DNA from: CAZTYW01 sp964617695
GTDB lineage: Bacteria; Chloroflexota; Dehalococcoidia; UBA2247; RBG-13-53-26
DNA: 29,121 nt
Reading direction: 5' to 3'
Assembly (NCBI GenBank): GCA_964617695.1
Contig: CAZTYW010000022.1
Coordinates: 1 to 29,121, forward strand
Shown piece by piece: positions 1 through 7,123 of the stretch. Every line of letters begins with the position of its first letter. Position 1 is the stretch's first letter. Below the pieces are notes generated by a model. It was not told the DNA's origin. It did not search any database and was given only the letters and a program-made list of their open reading frames with translations. The translations under genes and the position numbers were made by a program.

Positions 1-1182
1 GTCTATCTGGTAGGGTCGCCCGAAGCGTTCGAGGGCCCTCTGCAGGGTAGCGGTAGCCTGGTCCCAGGTCTCGACCGTGCCGATGTGCTTCTCCGGGCGG
101 GTGGCAAGTAGTATCTGGTACTCCTGAAACCCGAAGGACGTCATCATGAACTGCGCCAGTTCCAGCACTCCGAATACCTCGTCTTCCATCTGCTCCGGCC
201 GGCAGAAGATGTGTGCATCGTCCTGAGTGAAACCTCTTACCCGGGCCAGGCCGTGGAGCACTCCGGAGCGCTCGTACCGGTAGACCGTGCCCAGCTCGCC
301 CCAGCGCAGCGGCAGGTCGCGATAGCTGCGCAGCCTCGTCTTGTACATCAGGATGTGACCGTTGCAGTTCATCGGCTTGACGATGTAGTCCTGCCCGTCA
401 ACGTCCATCGGAGAATAGAGGTTCTCCTTGTACATCTCCAGGTGGCCGCTGGTCTTCCACAGACCGGTCTTGGAGATGTGAGGCGTGTAGACCAGTTCAT
501 ATCCCCGTTTGGCGTGTTCCTCTCGCCAGAAATTCTCGATTATGGTGCGGACCAGGGCTCCTTTGGGGTGCCAGTGGACCAGGCCCGGGCCAGCCTCTTC
601 GTGTATGCTAAACAGTTCAAGCTGCTTGCCCAGCTTCCTGTGGTCCCGCCTTTCCGCCTCTTCCAGCTTGCGAAGGTGTTCCTCCAGAGATGCGTCGTCT
701 TCAAAGGCTGTGCCGTAGATGCGCTGCAGCATGGCCTGGTTCTCGTCCCCGCGCCAGTAGGCTCCGGCTATGCTGAGCAGCTTGAAAGGACCGACTTCGC
801 CCGTCGTGTTTACGTGGGGCCCGCGGCACAGGTCAACGAAGGCCCCCTGGCGGTATATGGTCAGAGTCTCGCTGTCTGCCAGCTCCCTGATCAACTCCAG
901 CTTGTACGGTTGTGACGCAAACACCCTGCCCGCCGTCTCCTTGTCTACCTCCTCCCTGATGAAAGGCAGGTCGGCGGTTATTAGCTTCCGCATCTCCTCC
1001 TCAATCGTGGCCAGGTCTTCGGGGACAAGCGGCCGGGGCAGGTCGAAGTCGTAGTAGAAGCCTTCCTCGGTGGCAGGCCCGATGCCCAGCTTGGCATCGG
1101 GGAACAGCGAAATCACCGCCTCGGCCATCACGTGTGCCGCCGAGTGACGCATCGTCTCCAGGTCATAGGGTTTGTCAGCCAA
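1..1182 (-). CDS. thrS: Threonyl-tRNA synthetase, TGS-less, 3' end outside window
   Basis: Charges tRNA-Thr with threonine in the cytoplasm. The visible 394 codons (read by translating the minus strand) open with the editing domain: HSAAHVMA near residue 13 and CRGPH further on supply its zinc/editing residues. The class II catalytic core follows, with motif 2 around TVYRYE, then LARVRGFTQDDAH and the MNCNGH cysteine that binds zinc. The anticodon-binding domain lies beyond base 1. The start is inferred to be TTG at 1182, with GGGAG/GGAGAG just upstream; the next ATG is only ten codons in. From this start there is no N-terminal TGS domain (E. coli ThrRS has one), and the tRNA gene leaves no room for it. 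The gene follows tRNA-Val on the same strand, and a strong hairpin sits in its leader. Identity is certain; the start is fairly sure. Confidence 0.95.
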   Translation of the reverse strand, partial: MADKPYDLETMRHSAAHVMAEAVISLFPDAKLGIGPATEEGFYYDFDLPRPLVPEDLATIEEEMRKLITADLPFIREEVDKETAGRVFASQPYKLELIRELADSETLTIYRQGAFVDLCRGPHVNTTGEVGPFKLLSIAGAYWRGDENQAMLQRIYGTAFEDDASLEEHLRKLEEAERRDHRKLGKQLELFSIHEEAGPGLVHWHPKGALVRTIIENFWREEHAKRGYELVYTPHISKTGLWKTSGHLEMYKENLYSPMDVDGQDYIVKPMNCNGHILMYKTRLRSYRDLPLRWGELGTVYRYERSGVLHGLARVRGFTQDDAHIFCRPEQMEDEVFGVLELAQFMMTSFGFQEYQILLATRPEKHIGTVETWDQATATLQRALERFGRPYQID

Positions 1183-1210
1183 TCTCTCCGCTCCCGAGGG
1201 ACTTAGACTA

Positions 1211-1242
1211 GAACCTCTCGACCCTTACCGGGTGAGAGGTTC
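1211..1242 (-). promoter_or_regulatory. Leader hairpin upstream of thrS with GGU in the loop
   Basis: Perfect 9-bp inverted repeat, GAACCTCTC (1211-1219) with GAGAGGTTC (1234-1242). Inside it on the minus strand are a further ACCC/GGGT helix, one bulged base and the loop GGTAA. It lies about 29-60 bases before the TTG start and ends some 16 bases before the ribosome binding site. No U-run follows on the minus strand, so it does not look like a terminator, and no T-box consensus is visible. E. coli thrS is autoregulated by a leader hairpin mimicking the tRNA-Thr anticodon arm. The GGU loop here suggests the same idea, but that is inference. Confidence 0.5.
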
Positions 1243-1279
1243 CCAGGCAATAGGCGCCGTTGCGACTTGCTCATCAATA

Positions 1280-1356
1280 TGGTGGGCGGTACTGGATTTG
1301 AACCAGTGACCCCTGCGATGTCAACGCAGTACTCTAAACCCCTGAGCTAACCGCCC
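1280..1356 (-). tRNA. tRNA-Val (anticodon GAC), CCA encoded
   Basis: The minus strand folds as a full cloverleaf: acceptor stem GGGCGGT/ACCGCCC, D-arm TAGCTCAGGGG, anticodon stem CTGCG/CGCAG around loop TTGACAT (anticodon GAC, reading GUC/GUU valine codons), and T-arm CACTGGTTCAAATCCAGT. The discriminator A is followed directly by an encoded CCA. It is about 100 bases upstream of thrS on the same strand and may be co-transcribed with it. Confidence 0.97.
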
Positions 1357-1365
1357 GACACACAA

Positions 1366-1394
1366 AAGTTATCAAATATGTAAACTCAAGTCAA
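1366..1394 (-). promoter_or_regulatory. Candidate promoter for tRNA-Val
   Basis: On the minus strand, TTGACT (1394-1389) is separated by 17 bases of AT-rich sequence from TAACTT (1371-1366). The predicted start is a few bases before the mature tRNA 5' end at 1356. The -35 box is good; the -10 box is only fair. Confidence 0.45.
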
Positions 1395-1503
1395 GAAGGT
1401 GGTGCGTGAGCGCGATGGTCGCCGAACGTTGCCCGGCGGTCCGTTGAACCGGGTTGATGCAGGCTACCCTGCCGCATTCATGCAGTCCGTGGCCCCGGGA
1501 GCT

Positions 1504-2694
1504 TCAGACCACCCCTTCGGCCTTGAGCTGTCGAAGCTCCTCTGGGCTGAGACCCAGCAATCTGCCGTACACCTCCTCGTTGTTCTCTCCGGGCTTCGGG
1601 GCGCGCCGTTCTATGCTGCCCGGTGTCCTGGACATCTTAACGATGACGCCCGGGATAGGCACGTTGCCCACGTTGGGGTATTCCACATACTCCAGCGCTT
1701 CTCTGAATTTCACCTGCGGGTCTTCGACCATCTGGGCGATATCGTTGACGCGGCTGCAGGGTACCCTGGCTTTGCTGAAGGTCTCGACCACCTCATCCAC
1801 CGTCCTCTGCCTGATCCAGTCTGCTGCTACCGGACTGGCGGCCTCGACGTTCAGGTAGCGGCTCTTGTCGTCCTTGAACCTGGGGTCGTCTATCATGTCT
1901 TGTCTGCCCATTAACCGGCAGAACCTCCTCCATATCGGATTGGTGGTAACGCCGACCATCACCCACCCGTCCTTGGCCTGGTAGCAGTCGGTAAACGTGT
2001 AGAAGCTGCGGTTGCCCTGGCGCTGGCGGACGAAGCCGGTGTTGTAATACTCGGCAGCAACAGCCAGGCCGGTCACACAGGAGACGGCCACATCCAGCAG
2101 TGCCAGGTCGATCTCCTGACCTTCGCCTGTCTTCATCCGGTGGTAGAGGGCGAACATTATAGCCAGCGCCAGGTGGGCACCGGAGCTGAAATCCACCCAG
2201 GCAACGCCAGCCCTGGTGGGCGGGCCGTCTGGAAAGCCGGTGTAACTCATTGACCCGGATAGGGCCTGGGCAATGGTGTCGAAACAGGGGCGCTGCGCAT
2301 ACGGTCCTGTAGCGCCGAAACCCGAGACCGCCCCCACTACTATCCCCGGATTGACCTCCTTGAGAGCGTCGTATTTGACGAGGTCGAACTCGGGCGAGCC
2401 AACGACGTAGTTGTGTACCACAACGTCGGAGCACTTCACCAGGGCATGCAGAATCTCCAGCCCCTTGTCTTTGAGGATGTCCAGGGTGATCCCCTCCCTG
2501 TTCTGGGAGGAGATCATGGTGAGCATGCTCTCGCCGTTTGGCGCAAAAGGCCCGAACTCCCTCTCAGGCTCACCCGATGGCTTCTCAACCTTGATGACCT
2601 CGGCTCCCATGTGGGACAGCAAGGTCGCTCCGTACGGACCGGCGAACCAGCGGGATAGGTCCAGTATCCTGATGCCTTCCAGTACCTTTGCCAT
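1504..2694 (-). CDS. CaiB/BaiF family (class III) CoA transferase
   Basis: Moves CoA between an acyl-CoA donor and a carboxylic acid acceptor; the substrate cannot be told from sequence. The 396-residue protein has the family opening (LEGIRILDLSRWFAGP, residues 5-20), GAEVIKVEKP near 30-39, SGFGATGPYA near 124-133 and Asp168 in WVDFSSG, which aligns with the aspartate that forms the acyl/CoA intermediates. Length is normal for the family. An in-frame TTG at 2721 would add nine residues, but ATG at 2694 has an AGGAGG ten bases upstream and matches the family N-terminus. A second member of the family lies at 26067-27251 with its aspartate also at residue 168. It sits downstream of ftsK, separated from it by a 14-bp inverted repeat. 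Confidence 0.93.
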   Translation of the reverse strand: MAKVLEGIRILDLSRWFAGPYGATLLSHMGAEVIKVEKPSGEPEREFGPFAPNGESMLTMISSQNREGITLDILKDKGLEILHALVKCSDVVVHNYVVGSPEFDLVKYDALKEVNPGIVVGAVSGFGATGPYAQRPCFDTIAQALSGSMSYTGFPDGPPTRAGVAWVDFSSGAHLALAIMFALYHRMKTGEGQEIDLALLDVAVSCVTGLAVAAEYYNTGFVRQRQGNRSFYTFTDCYQAKDGWVMVGVTTNPIWRRFCRLMGRQDMIDDPRFKDDKSRYLNVEAASPVAADWIRQRTVDEVVETFSKARVPCSRVNDIAQMVEDPQVKFREALEYVEYPNVGNVPIPGVIVKMSRTPGSIERRAPKPGENNEEVYGRLLGLSPEELRQLKAEGVV

Positions 2695-2726
2695 GTTGTC
2701 TAAGCCTCCTGATAGCTCCAAATCGC

Positions 2727-2759
2727 ACAGGAAGTGTGCTACCTCAGCACACTTCCTGT
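2727..2759. promoter_or_regulatory. 14-bp perfect inverted repeat between ftsK and the CoA transferase gene
   Basis: ACAGGAAGTGTGCT (2727-2740) is repeated as its exact reverse complement (2746-2759) around the five-base loop ACCTC. It lies between the ftsK stop (2789) and the CoA transferase start (2694), both on the minus strand. The base after the stem on the minus strand is not followed by a real U-run (GCGATTTGG), so intrinsic termination would be weak. It could be an attenuator, a processing site or an operator. Confidence 0.6.
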
Positions 2760-2788
2760 CGTTGCCTGGGAATTGCCCTCGCCTGTAT

Positions 2789-4957
2789 TCAAGACTCTTC
2801 TGCTTGACTACGAGTGTCTACGGCCTCCTTCTGGAGTTGCTGCATCAGTCTCTCCGCCCGAGCGTAGCCGACCCGCAATTGCCGTTGCAGGAATGAAGGC
2901 GAGATCTGCCTATGTTCTTTTGCCAGACGCCTTGCCTGGTCCAGGAGCGGGTCTTCACCGTTCCCCTTGCCTATATCATCATCGGCGCTGGCGAATATAC
3001 CTGCGGTCTGCATTCGGGCCTGTTCGCGCCAGAAATTGACCACTCTGTCGATTTCCTCTGGAGAGGTGTAGCAGCCCTGCAGACGTTTTGGCTTTGACAT
3101 GTCAGACGACAGATAGAGCATGTCGCCCCGTCCCAGCAGCTTCTCGGCACCAGCCATGTCAAGGATAGTGCGCGAGTCTACCTGCGACACCACGCCGAAG
3201 CTGATTCGCGTCGGGAAGTTGGCCTTGATCAACCCTGTGATCACGTCCACTGAGGGGCGCTGAGTTGCGATTACCAGATGAATGCCGACTGCCCGCCCCA
3301 TCTGCGCCGATCGGCAGAGACGGGGCTCCACTTCCTCGGATTTGACCATCATCAGGTCAGCCAATTCATCAATGATGACCACCAGGTAGTGCATGGGCTT
3401 GGATGCCTGGCTGCTCCTGTTGTATCTCTCAATGTTATGTGCTCCCGCCGACGCCAGCTTGCGGTAACGGTTGTCCATGTCCTGCTCGATCCACTTGAGC
3501 ATGTCAACCGCCTTGTCGCCCTCTGTGACAACCGGAGTCATCAGGTGGGGCATGCCATTGAAGGCAATAAGCTCCACCCTCTTGGGATCGACCATGATGA
3601 ATCGCAGTTCCTCTGGGGTGTTGTTGGTAAGCAAAGACACGATGATGGAATCGAGGCAGACCGTCTTGCCGCTGCCGGTGGCTCCGGCGATGAGCACGTG
3701 GGGCATCTTGGCCAGGTCGGCGGCGACCATCTCACCGGCCGTGCCTTCGCCTAGAGCTATGGCCATCTTTGACCGCGAACGGAGTTTCTGGAAGCTGCCA
3801 CTCTCCAGGACGTCGCGGATGGGTACCAGTCCCATCGAGGAATTGGGAACCTCGATGCCTACCAGTGACGTGCCGGGTATTGGCGCTTCTATCCTGATGC
3901 TGTGGGCCGCCAGGGCAAGGGCAAGGTTGTTTGACAGTGAGGTTATGCGTTCCACCTTCACTCTGGTTCGGGACACCTCCTCCAGCCTAACATTGACGTT
4001 GCCGTCCCTGTCTCTCTGCTTGACCTCCTTGAACTTGCGGTCCCAGCCTGGGTCGATGCCGAACTGGGTGACGGTCGGACCGACGTTTATCTGCACCACC
4101 TTAGCCTCAACACCGTAGCTGCCCAGGGACTCCTCAATCAGTCTTGCTCTTCTCTCCACCTCCGCCTGGCTCAGGTTGGCCTTGGCGGTCTCGTTCAGAA
4201 GCTCAACGCTGGGCAACTGCCAGCGTCCCAGGAAAGGAAGCGCTAGCTGCGGGGTGGCGGGGATTGAACCGGCCGGCGCTGCGCTGGGGGACGTGTCCTT
4301 CTCCACGGTCACCGGCTGCCTCGCAATCGGTGGGTCAGGCGGGGGCTGGGGAGGAGGCATGACTATCTCACGGAAGGCCCTGCCACGCTGGCGGCGCTGC
4401 CTCACCCATGAGGTGGCGTTTGCGTGGAGCGGATGCTGACGGTAGAAGTCCCGGAGACGTCTTTGTGAGGTCTGTCCCCATCGCCCGGACTGCCTGAGCG
4501 CCGGGATGACTCGCCTTGCGCCGTTCCTCAATGCTCTCCATGACAAAGCTGGCCAGGTTACGGCTATGCCCACCAGGGCAATGGCGACTACGCTCAAGAC
4601 ACCGGTGTAGCTTTGACTCCCGATTATTGCTGATCCCCAGTTTCCCCCCAGCGAGACATCATTCAGGATGCCGTCACCGGGGTTGAAGAAGGCCAGCAGT
4701 CCCAGCAAGGCAGCTGCCAAAGTGACGGCACCCAGCCACCTGTTCCAGGCGCGCGCAGCGGCGGGGATCCTGCGCCTCGACATCACCCACAGCAGAAGTA
4801 CCGCAGCCAGTATGGGCAGAGCAACGCCCGCGCCCAGGGCGCGAAGCAGGTCGGTCCAGAACCACGTCATCAAACAGGCGATGATGAGCGCCGGTAGCAG
4901 TCGCTGGATCCGACGGGAAGTGACAATACGGAGGAGAATTGATGCCAGTGTTCTCAT
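2789..4957 (-). CDS. ftsK: FtsK/SpoIIIE DNA translocase
   Basis: Membrane-anchored hexameric motor that pumps chromosomal DNA at the division septum. The 722-residue product has about four transmembrane segments (roughly 20-38, 42-60, 74-91, 117-137), a Pro-rich linker near 200-240, the alpha/beta motor with Walker A GATGSGKT (425-432) and Walker B VVIIDE (526-531), the conserved IATQRPSVDVITG stretch, and a C-terminal winged-helix gamma domain (about 672-712) that would read polar DNA motifs. Between QFGIDPG and VKVERITSL there is about 30 residues of extra charged sequence (303-332) compared with E. coli-type FtsK. Start ATG at 4957 is 16 bases after udg, with no strong ribosome binding site, suggesting translational coupling. 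Confidence 0.95.
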   Translation of the reverse strand: MRTLASILLRIVTSRRIQRLLPALIIACLMTWFWTDLLRALGAGVALPILAAVLLLWVMSRRRIPAAARAWNRWLGAVTLAAALLGLLAFFNPGDGILNDVSLGGNWGSAIIGSQSYTGVLSVVAIALVGIAVTWPALSWRALRNGARRVIPALRQSGRWGQTSQRRLRDFYRQHPLHANATSWVRQRRQRGRAFREIVMPPPQPPPDPPIARQPVTVEKDTSPSAAPAGSIPATPQLALPFLGRWQLPSVELLNETAKANLSQAEVERRARLIEESLGSYGVEAKVVQINVGPTVTQFGIDPGWDRKFKEVKQRDRDGNVNVRLEEVSRTRVKVERITSLSNNLALALAAHSIRIEAPIPGTSLVGIEVPNSSMGLVPIRDVLESGSFQKLRSRSKMAIALGEGTAGEMVAADLAKMPHVLIAGATGSGKTVCLDSIIVSLLTNNTPEELRFIMVDPKRVELIAFNGMPHLMTPVVTEGDKAVDMLKWIEQDMDNRYRKLASAGAHNIERYNRSSQASKPMHYLVVIIDELADLMMVKSEEVEPRLCRSAQMGRAVGIHLVIATQRPSVDVITGLIKANFPTRISFGVVSQVDSRTILDMAGAEKLLGRGDMLYLSSDMSKPKRLQGCYTSPEEIDRVVNFWREQARMQTAGIFASADDDIGKGNGEDPLLDQARRLAKEHRQISPSFLQRQLRVGYARAERLMQQLQKEAVDTRSQAEES

Positions 4958-4973
4958 AGATACCCAGTCTCAA

Positions 4974-5570
4974 CTAAAACATGCTTAGTTGCTGGGGCTT
5001 TTGCTCCGCTGCCGGGACTGCATCCGCTTGGTCCAGCAACGAAGGGAGCTTCAGCATGTCGGCCTCAATTGTCTGCCGCAAGCTCTGTTGATGGAGGGCT
5101 GCTGCCGGATGATACATCGCATAGTAGATAACGCCGCCTGACTTGCGTGCCTTGCCGTGGACCCGACTGATGGTTTCTCCTGGGAAGAATCTGGCCATAG
5201 AGTAACGCCCCAGAGTCACTACTATCTTAGGGCCAATCACTTCGACTTGACGGTCAAGCCACTTCTGGCAGGTCTTCACCTCTGCTGGTAGGGGGTCTCT
5301 GTTTGACGGGGGGCGGCATTTCAGCACATTACAGATGTAAACGTCTTCCCTCTTCATCCCCACCGAAGCCAGTAGTTCATCCAGGAGCTTACCGGCGGGA
5401 CCCACAAAAGGTCGCCCCTGCTGATCTTCATACCAACCAGGCGCCTCACCTATAAATACGATGTCAGCGCCTTCGCCTCCCTCTCCAGGAACGACTCTCA
5501 TGCGATGCTTTGCCAGTCCGCATTCTTCACACCGGGCAATCTGTTCGTGCAGTTCGCTTAGCGCCGACAC
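4974..5570 (-). CDS. Family 4 (Fe-S) uracil-DNA glycosylase
   Basis: Removes uracil from DNA in base excision repair. In the 198-residue form, Cys14, Cys17, Cys85 and Cys101 are spaced as in the [4Fe-4S] family 4 enzymes. GEAPGWYED (41-49) is the first active-site motif, VLKCRPPSNRDP is family-specific, and HPAA (His154) is the second active-site motif. The frame opens at GTG 5600, but GTG 5570 gives the family-like start SALSELHEQIARC, and a possible promoter overlaps the upstream codons, so 5570 is preferred. The last residues, QLSMF, match the beta-sliding-clamp binding consensus QL(S/D)LF. It heads a unit with ftsK and is divergent from hslU. Confidence 0.9.
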   Translation of the reverse strand: MSALSELHEQIARCEECGLAKHRMRVVPGEGGEGADIVFIGEAPGWYEDQQGRPFVGPAGKLLDELLASVGMKREDVYICNVLKCRPPSNRDPLPAEVKTCQKWLDRQVEVIGPKIVVTLGRYSMARFFPGETISRVHGKARKSGGVIYYAMYHPAAALHQQSLRQTIEADMLKLPSLLDQADAVPAAEQKPQQLSMF

Positions 5571-5647
5571 CGTTCCCAAAACCTGTCGCGATGGTAGCAC
5601 ACGGTGTCAAGCCAAGTCAATCTGAGGCTGCCGCAGCGCAGGCCATG

Positions 5648-5676
5648 TTGCCTGGCCACCTGCTGTATGTTAAACT
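5648..5676 (+). promoter_or_regulatory. Candidate promoter for the hslU-rpsB run
   Basis: TTGCCT (5648-5653), a 17-base spacer and TAAACT (5671-5676), each matching four of six sigma-70 consensus bases. It lies about 30 bases before the hslU start and in the udg/hslU divergent region. It is the only plausible plus-strand promoter seen before the long run of co-directional genes. Confidence 0.4.
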
Positions 5677-5707
5677 TTAGCTCATGGAATTGGCGTTGGG
5701 AGGCTAA

Positions 5708-7117
5708 GTGGACGGTCTGACCCCGAAGGCCATCGTCCAGGAGTTGGACAAGCACATCGTTGGACAGGATGAGCCAAAGAGGGCGGTGGCCGTTGCGCTG
5801 ATTAATCGCGAGCGCCGCAGAAGACTCCCTCCAGACATGCGCGATGAGGTCGTTCCCAAGAACATTCTGATGATTGGGCCGACCGGTGTGGGGAAGACGG
5901 AGGTAGCCCGTCGCTTGGCGGCCCTGATAGATGCTCCGTTTCTGAAAGTCGAGGCCACGAAGTTCACCGAGGTAGGTTACGTAGGGCGCGATGTGGAGTC
6001 AATCGTTCATGATCTGGTGGAGGTGAGCGCCAACAAAGTCTACCAGGAAGAGTTGAAGCTGATCGAGAGCAAGGCAGAGAGACTGGCCACTGAGAGGATT
6101 GTTAGCTACCTTTGCCAGCAACTGGGGGAGAAGAAGAGCAGGCGCGCCACGGGGAAGGGGCAGAAGGCTGTCGGTGGTTTGTCCAGCGTGGCCAAGGCCC
6201 CGACGTGGGGAGGGACTGGTAGAGGCCACACCGTGAGCCGTCAGAGGGTGACCAAGCTTCTGCTTGACAACAAACTGGAAGAGCACGTTATTGAGATCGA
6301 AGTCGGCAGTGACGCCGAGATGGCTGGTCCGCCAGCGGACCAGCGCCTGGAGACGGAGTTGGAGGAGGATGGGCTGCTCGATGAGTGCTACCGGAACCTG
6401 AGGGGCCACCCGGGCGAACGCAAGCGTAAGGTTCCTGTCAAGGAGGCAAGGCGTATACTCACCAGGGAGGAGGCCAACAAGCTGCTCGATTTTGAGCAGG
6501 TGTTGGACCGGGCTATCAGCCGGGCGGAAGAGGACGCAATAGTGTTTATGGATGAAATCGACAAGATCTGTGGTCCGAAGCTGGACGTGGGCAGGGATGT
6601 GTCCGGCGAGGGCGTGCAGCGCGACCTCCTGCCGCTACTTGAGGGAACGACGGTGATGACGCGCTACGGTCCGGTCAAAACGGAACACGTGCTGTTTATC
6701 GCAGCCGGCACCTTCTCGCACAACAGACCTTCTGAGCTTGTTCCGGAGCTTCAAGGGCGTTTTCCGTTGAGGGTTGAATTCAACAGTCTGGGCCAGGAAG
6801 ACCTGGAGAGGATACTTGTGGAACCTGATAGCGCCTTGAGCAAGCAGTACCAGGCTTTGATGGCTACGGAGGGAGTTGATCTTGGTTTCACGCAGGACGG
6901 GATTCGTGAGGTGGCGCGACTAGCTGCGCTGATGAATGAGCGGACCGAGAATATTGGTGCTCGGCGGCTGTTTACCATAATGGAGAAGTTGCTGGAAGAC
7001 CTGAGCTTTACGGCTTCTGAAAGGAGAGGTGAGAAAGTGGTAGTGGATGCCAATTACGTGTACCAGCGGGTGGCTGGCCTGATCAAGGATGAGCATCTCA
7101 GTCGGTATATCTTGTAG
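5708..7117 (+). CDS. hslU: ATP-dependent protease ATPase subunit HslU (ClpY)
   Basis: AAA+ unfoldase that feeds proteins into the HslV peptidase. The 469-residue protein has Walker A GPTGVGKT (57-64), the pore loop GYVG (90-93), an inserted I domain (about 110-245), Walker B IVFMDEID (278-285), and the ELQGRFP segment near 347-353. The C-terminus reads LSRYIL, close to the LSRFIL tail of E. coli HslU that docks into and activates HslV, so a partner HslV is expected. None is encoded next to it, unlike the usual hslV-hslU pair. GTG start at 5708 with GGGAGG upstream. The stop is only six bases before rpsB, so it appears to lead the ribosomal/translation-factor operon. Confidence 0.95.
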   Translation: MDGLTPKAIVQELDKHIVGQDEPKRAVAVALINRERRRRLPPDMRDEVVPKNILMIGPTGVGKTEVARRLAALIDAPFLKVEATKFTEVGYVGRDVESIVHDLVEVSANKVYQEELKLIESKAERLATERIVSYLCQQLGEKKSRRATGKGQKAVGGLSSVAKAPTWGGTGRGHTVSRQRVTKLLLDNKLEEHVIEIEVGSDAEMAGPPADQRLETELEEDGLLDECYRNLRGHPGERKRKVPVKEARRILTREEANKLLDFEQVLDRAISRAEEDAIVFMDEIDKICGPKLDVGRDVSGEGVQRDLLPLLEGTTVMTRYGPVKTEHVLFIAAGTFSHNRPSELVPELQGRFPLRVEFNSLGQEDLERILVEPDSALSKQYQALMATEGVDLGFTQDGIREVARLAALMNERTENIGARRLFTIMEKLLEDLSFTASERRGEKVVVDANYVYQRVAGLIKDEHLSRYIL

Positions 7118-7123
7118 AGGCCG

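Noticed and set aside
211..915. A 234-codon plus-strand open frame at the window start
   Set aside because: It is antisense to thrS, whose catalytic and editing motifs are read on the minus strand through the same bases.
1183..1279. T-box riboswitch upstream of thrS
   Set aside because: No T-box sequence (TGGNACC-type) and no terminator stem with a U-run is visible; only a single strong hairpin is present.
2727..2759. Rho-independent terminator for ftsK
   Set aside because: The stem is perfect, but neither strand has a T-run after it, so it is reported as a regulatory dyad instead.
5571..5600. Ten-residue longer N-terminus of the uracil-DNA glycosylase
   Set aside because: The extra codons overlap a possible promoter (TTGACT, 18 bases, TACCAT) and are not family-like; GTG 5570 fits better, though 5600 is not excluded.
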